Positions 59,909-64,000 of a stretch of 64,000 bases of DNA are shown one piece after another; the stretch's first letter is position 1, and each line of letters opens with the position of its first letter. Source of the DNA: an uncultured Acidobacteriia bacterium (GTDB taxonomy: Bacteria > Acidobacteriota > Terriglobia > Bryobacterales > Bryobacteraceae). The position numbers and the translations under genes are program-made. The stretch is taken from positions 1 through 64,000 of the forward strand of contig CAIQWJ010000083.1 in NCBI GenBank assembly GCA_903875575.1. The letters are read 5' to 3'. The notes beneath the pieces are model-generated. The model saw only the letters and a program-made list of their open reading frames with translations. It did not search any database and was not told where the DNA came from.

Positions 59909-62596
59909 ATGGTCCAGCTCCGGAACATAGCGAAGCGGTCGGGTCGGGTGGCGTTTGCCGTCGCCCTGTCCGTGTTCGTCTGCACTTCGATGCTTCACGG
60001 CCAAACCGCCCGCACCGAGACGGCCACCCAAATGCCGCTCCCGAATCCGGCGGTTCAGACGCCGCGGCCGGACGTGGCTGCGCTGGAGCAGCGGGCAGAC
60101 GCCGAGTTCGCGAAACGCGACTGTGCGGCGGCGGAGAAGTCGTACATGGAAGCTGTAGCGCTGGCGGAGACTGCTGGCCAGGGTAACCGAACCGGTCTTT
60201 ACTTCCGTCGGATTGGCATCTGCCGCGCGCGGGTGGGGAAACTGAACGAGGCCCTCGATGCCTACCGCCACGGGATGAAGGTGACGGAAGCCACCGGCGA
60301 TATCGACCTGCAGGCTGAGAATGTCCACGGCGCGGCGTTGGCGCTGCAAAAACTGGGCCGGGTGGATGAGGCGCTGCCGCTCTCGCAACTGGAATACCAA
60401 CTGGCGGTCAAATGCGGGCATAAGGAACATCTGGTGCGCGCCATGTGGATGGAGGCGGATCTCAACGAGTCAAAGGGCAAGTACCGCTACGCGATGCAGT
60501 TGCTCGAACAGGCGCTGGCGCTGAGCCGAACCACTACGGATCATAACGGCACCATGATTCTGCTCGACAATCTGGCCGTGCGTTATTCCACTCTTGGCGA
60601 TTTTGATACTGCCCTGCACATGCAGGCGGAGATTCTGGCGTCGGAGACTGCTTCCACGCCGCGCGCCAATCTAGCCATCGAATACAACAATCTGGGCGAG
60701 ACCCAGTTCCGTTCCGGCCATTTGGACCAGGCATGGAAGTCTTACGAGAAAGCCGTGGAACTGAGCACCGCGCCGGATGCGTGGCGCGTTCACGTGGGCG
60801 CACTGCTGAACGTCGGCGACATGCGCAACAGGGCGGGGCAGACGGCAAGTTCGGACGAAGCGTTTCGCCAGGCGATTGAGATTACCCGCAATGTGAAGAT
60901 CCCGGATTTTGAAAGTATCGGCCTGCGCATGCGGTCGGATGCCCTGTTGCGGCGCGGCGACACGGCGGGCGCTGTTCGGGACGCGACGGAAGCGCTGGCG
61001 GTGGCGCGGCAATTATCGTCGGGCCTGCGTACCTTTGAGGCTCTGCTGGCACTTGGCTCCGCGAGGGCCGCCGCCGGAGAGTTGACGCCGGCGCAGGTGT
61101 GTTTTGACGAGGCGCTGCAGCTTGCGGAGACGATGCGCGCCCAGAATTCGGGAGAGGCGGCGGATCTCAAGGGTGCCTTCGACAATATGCTGCCGCTTTA
61201 CCAGGCGGCGGTGAAGAATCTGATCGGGCTGCAACTGCCCTCCGAGGCACTGCGGCGGGCGGAGCAGGCGAAAGCGCGCGTGTTGATGGATATCCTGCTG
61301 CGCGGTGGTTTGGATGAACGCGCTGTGATGAGCGCGGAGGAATTGTCCCAACAGGAGACGCTGCGGAAGAAACTGGCGGCCGCGAATGACGCCGTATCGG
61401 GCAATCCGACGGCTGCGAACGTGACGGAGGTAGAAGGGGCGATGCGCGAGTACCGTCAATTCCGCCGGCTCGTGTACGACAATCATCCGGATCTGGCGGT
61501 TCAATCGGCCGATTTTGAGGCGGCGGGCCCGGACAGAATCGCGAAACTGCTACCCAGTCCGAGGACGGCGCTGCTTGACTACTTTCTGGTGCCTTCGGGA
61601 GTGGCTCTTTTTGTGGTGCATCAGGGGACGGCAGCACAGCCTGTGATCAAGGCATATATTCTGCCGGACCCGAAACACACGCTGGCGGCAGAAGCACGCG
61701 CGTTCCGCGAACAGTTGGCGAATCGCGAACTTGGTTATAAGACGGCGGCCCAGCATCTGTTTCAGCGGCTCCTGGCTCCGGCGATGGCCGAGTTACGCGG
61801 TACTACGGAATGGATCGTGTCGCCCGACGCGGCCTTGTGGGACGTTCCGTTCGAGGCACTGGTGGACGGTTCGGGCAAGCACGTGATTGAGACCCGGGCG
61901 ATCGCTTTGACGCCTTCTTTGACAGCTGCGCTCGAGATAAGGCAGCGCAACGGAGGGGGGAAGACTTCAACGGGCGGGATTGGGCTGCTGGCCATGGGGA
62001 ATCCGCTGCCGTCATCGGCGGCGTTACCGGACGCGGCAAAAGAGGTGCGGGAAATTGCGATTCATTACGCCCGTGGGAACAACGTGGTGTTGACCGGAAC
62101 TGCGGCTACCGCGACGGCTTTTCGTGACAAGGCACCTTCGGCTAGTGTCATTCATCTGGCCGCGCATGCCGGGCTGAACAACAGCGATCCCTTGTCGTCG
62201 TTCGTACGGCTGGGCGATGGAGCTGGCACAAAAGGCGACGGCATATTGACCGCGCTCGACATCATGTCGCTGCATCTCCGCGCGGATATGGTGGTGCTTT
62301 CGGCCTGTGAGACCGCGCTGGGCAGTACAGGTCCGGGCGAGGGACTGATGGGGATGGGCTGGGCGCTTTCTGCCGCCGGGGCGCGATCTTCGGTGCTGAG
62401 CTTCTGGAAGGTGGATTCGGCGGCATCGCGCAGTTTCATGACGCTGCTGCACCGGCATTTGACGGCTGGCGGCGGGTCGGTATCGAGAGCGGCGGCGCTG
62501 CGGCAGACGGAACTGGAGATGATGCAGTCATCGGCTTACCGGCATCCGTTTTACTGGGCGGCATTCGCGCTGTGGGGCGATGGATCGTCGCGGTAG
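59909..62596 (+). CDS. Secreted TPR-CHAT domain protein
   Basis: Signal-like N-terminus; TPR-like repeats; VIHLAAHAG and VVLSACETALG (CHAT His/Cys). Confidence 0.9.
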   Translation: MVQLRNIAKRSGRVAFAVALSVFVCTSMLHGQTARTETATQMPLPNPAVQTPRPDVAALEQRADAEFAKRDCAAAEKSYMEAVALAETAGQGNRTGLYFRRIGICRARVGKLNEALDAYRHGMKVTEATGDIDLQAENVHGAALALQKLGRVDEALPLSQLEYQLAVKCGHKEHLVRAMWMEADLNESKGKYRYAMQLLEQALALSRTTTDHNGTMILLDNLAVRYSTLGDFDTALHMQAEILASETASTPRANLAIEYNNLGETQFRSGHLDQAWKSYEKAVELSTAPDAWRVHVGALLNVGDMRNRAGQTASSDEAFRQAIEITRNVKIPDFESIGLRMRSDALLRRGDTAGAVRDATEALAVARQLSSGLRTFEALLALGSARAAAGELTPAQVCFDEALQLAETMRAQNSGEAADLKGAFDNMLPLYQAAVKNLIGLQLPSEALRRAEQAKARVLMDILLRGGLDERAVMSAEELSQQETLRKKLAAANDAVSGNPTAANVTEVEGAMREYRQFRRLVYDNHPDLAVQSADFEAAGPDRIAKLLPSPRTALLDYFLVPSGVALFVVHQGTAAQPVIKAYILPDPKHTLAAEARAFREQLANRELGYKTAAQHLFQRLLAPAMAELRGTTEWIVSPDAALWDVPFEALVDGSGKHVIETRAIALTPSLTAALEIRQRNGGGKTSTGGIGLLAMGNPLPSSAALPDAAKEVREIAIHYARGNNVVLTGTAATATAFRDKAPSASVIHLAAHAGLNNSDPLSSFVRLGDGAGTKGDGILTALDIMSLHLRADMVVLSACETALGSTGPGEGLMGMGWALSAAGARSSVLSFWKVDSAASRSFMTLLHRHLTAGGGSVSRAAALRQTELEMMQSSAYRHPFYWAAFALWGDGSSR

Positions 62597-62629
62597 TGCT
62601 ATTCTCTTCGATGGATGGGCGGTTTTTCC

Positions 62630-63007
62630 ATGAGCGGCGGGTGGCGGCGGGTGATCGGTCTGGCGATCGCGCTGCTTTTCGTATGGCAAATTGCCTCGCC
62701 GGTGGCTTTGGCTGCCGCGTCGGGTGGAACTTCGCAGATGAAGTGCTGCCTGAGGGCTCATGGCGGGAAACCGTGCTGCCCGAAGGGATCGCATGATGCA
62801 GGCGGCCCGGCTGTTCGCGAGGCCAGCAGTTGTTCCGATGAATGCGCCGCGGTTGCGCCAGTGCTTTCCGTTGCCGGCACCGAACCGGGTCATGGCTCCT
62901 CTGGTTTCTTCTTTGCAGTCAGCGACAAAATCGCCGCGGCATCGTTTCAGCCGACCGCGACGCTGATCTCATCCAACTCCTTCCAGCGCCCTCCACCAGC
63001 CGTTTAA
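62630..63007 (+). CDS. Small Cys-rich secreted protein ending FQRPPPAV
   Basis: Signal peptide; MKCCLRAHGGKPCCPKG; C-terminal NSFQRPPPAV. Confidence 0.65.
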   Translation: MSGGWRRVIGLAIALLFVWQIASPVALAAASGGTSQMKCCLRAHGGKPCCPKGSHDAGGPAVREASSCSDECAAVAPVLSVAGTEPGHGSSGFFFAVSDKIAAASFQPTATLISSNSFQRPPPAV

Positions 63008-63079
63008 CCCTTCCGGCTGTTTTCTCCTGGGGCAGACGCTTAAAGTCTGCCATTTCCAATTGCTCGTTTTGCTGAATTG

Positions 63080-63444
63080 ATGTTTCTCTTACTGCGCACA
63101 TTTCTGGCGCTGGCGCTTTCTTTGTCGCTGGCGGGCGCGCCGTGGACTTCCGTTTCAACGGGGTCGATGGCGTCCTGCTGCTGCAGGGACAAGACGAAGT
63201 GCGTTTGCCACAGGCGCGGCGGTTCTGCCGGTAGTGCGCGGGGCCCGCGGTGCGGGCGGCCGCGTGCGCGGACGCGGATAATCCGGCCACCGAGCCGGGT
63301 GGCTCATTGTTTTCGCCGTCCGCGGCCGTTGCTTTTTCTGTTGCGCCAGCGGCCTCCGGCTCGCTTAAGGGACTCTACACGGCTCCCGATCTCTCTTTTC
63401 CTTTCGACTCTTCCCGTTTCCAGCGGCCTCCGCCGCGGGGCTGA
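63080..63444 (+). pseudogene. Paralogous small Cys-rich secreted protein with an apparent one-nt frameshift
   Basis: MFLLLRTFLALALSLSLAGAP...SCCCRDKTKCVCH... continues in another frame as PAVRAAACADADNPATEPGGS...SSRFQRPPPRG* after GGGG 63240-63243. Confidence 0.55.
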
Positions 63445-63501
63445 TTTGCCCCGAATGTATTGCGGACATTGCCCGATGCCGATGGTGAATGAGAGAGAAG
63501 A

Positions 63502-64000
63502 ATGAGAAGAGAATCCCCAAAATTGACGGTATTCGTGTTGAGTATGGCCCTGTGGGTTCCGTTTGCAGCGGCCCAGCAGGCGGTGAATTACGCGACGGTG
63601 GCGGGGGTAGTCACCGACCCAACCGGCGCGGTTGTAGAAGCGGCGGACGTGAGCGTTCGCCAGTTAGAGACAAATATTGCCACTGCGGGGAAGACGGATC
63701 ACGACGGTCGCTATCGCTTCCCGTATCTGCGAATCGGCGCTTACGAGATCTCCGTGAAGAAGGCGGGTTTTCAGGAAGTGGCCCGACCCGTCACTTTGAC
63801 CGTGGGCGCGGCTTTCGAGTTGCCGTTCGCTCTGACCGTGGGACGCGAGGAAACGAAGGTGGAAGTGACCGGCGAGGCTCCGGTGCTGGAAGCCGCGCGC
63901 ACGGAAATCGCGGGAACCATCTCGCAGGCCGAAGTTCAGAATCTGCCACTGAACGGGCGCAGCTATCTGGACATCGCTCTATTCGTGCCCGGCGTTTCGC
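63502..64000 (+). CDS. TonB-dependent receptor with carboxypeptidase-regulatory domain, truncated by window end
   Basis: MRRESPKLTVFVLSMALWVPFAAAQQAVNYATVAGVVTDPTGAVVEAADVSVRQLETNIAT...LPLNGRSYLDIALFVPGVS. Confidence 0.85.
   Translation, partial: MRRESPKLTVFVLSMALWVPFAAAQQAVNYATVAGVVTDPTGAVVEAADVSVRQLETNIATAGKTDHDGRYRFPYLRIGAYEISVKKAGFQEVARPVTLTVGAAFELPFALTVGREETKVEVTGEAPVLEAARTEIAGTISQAEVQNLPLNGRSYLDIALFVPGVS

Overview
This is a high-GC chromosomal window. Its family content suggests an acidobacterium of the Bryobacterales/Solibacter type: TIGR03435 protein, DUF5117-type metalloprotease, carboxypeptidase-regulatory-domain TonB receptors, and an 'NALRHGL' protein. That taxonomic placement is inference. 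About 50 coding regions can be supported. Housekeeping or ordinary genes include amtB-glnK, lpxD, nnr (YjeF-type), tsaE, bactofilin, rpsA, an HU/IHF-like gene and a LytS/LytTR pair. No rRNA, tRNA or CRISPR array was recognised. The most interesting content is: (i) a translationally coupled ECF sigma / giant HxxxCxxC-FecR / double ABC-exporter operon (25.8-32.4 kb); (ii) an Omp85-like barrel overlapping a secreted protein with kinase-like motifs (48.6-51.6 kb); (iii) three tandem HEAT-like secreted paralogues of identical length; (iv) a stretch of toxin-antitoxin-type modules (18.9-24.5 kb), including a RelE-like toxin with an internal deletion whose C-terminal codons survive out of frame; (v) a pair of small Cys-rich secreted proteins ending in FQRPPP beside a TonB receptor; and (vi) an unusual number of disrupted ORFs (7-bp tandem duplication in an EAL domain, Trp-to-TGA, several homopolymer frameshifts), which may be real decay or sequencing error. 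All family calls come from reading motifs; no search was run.
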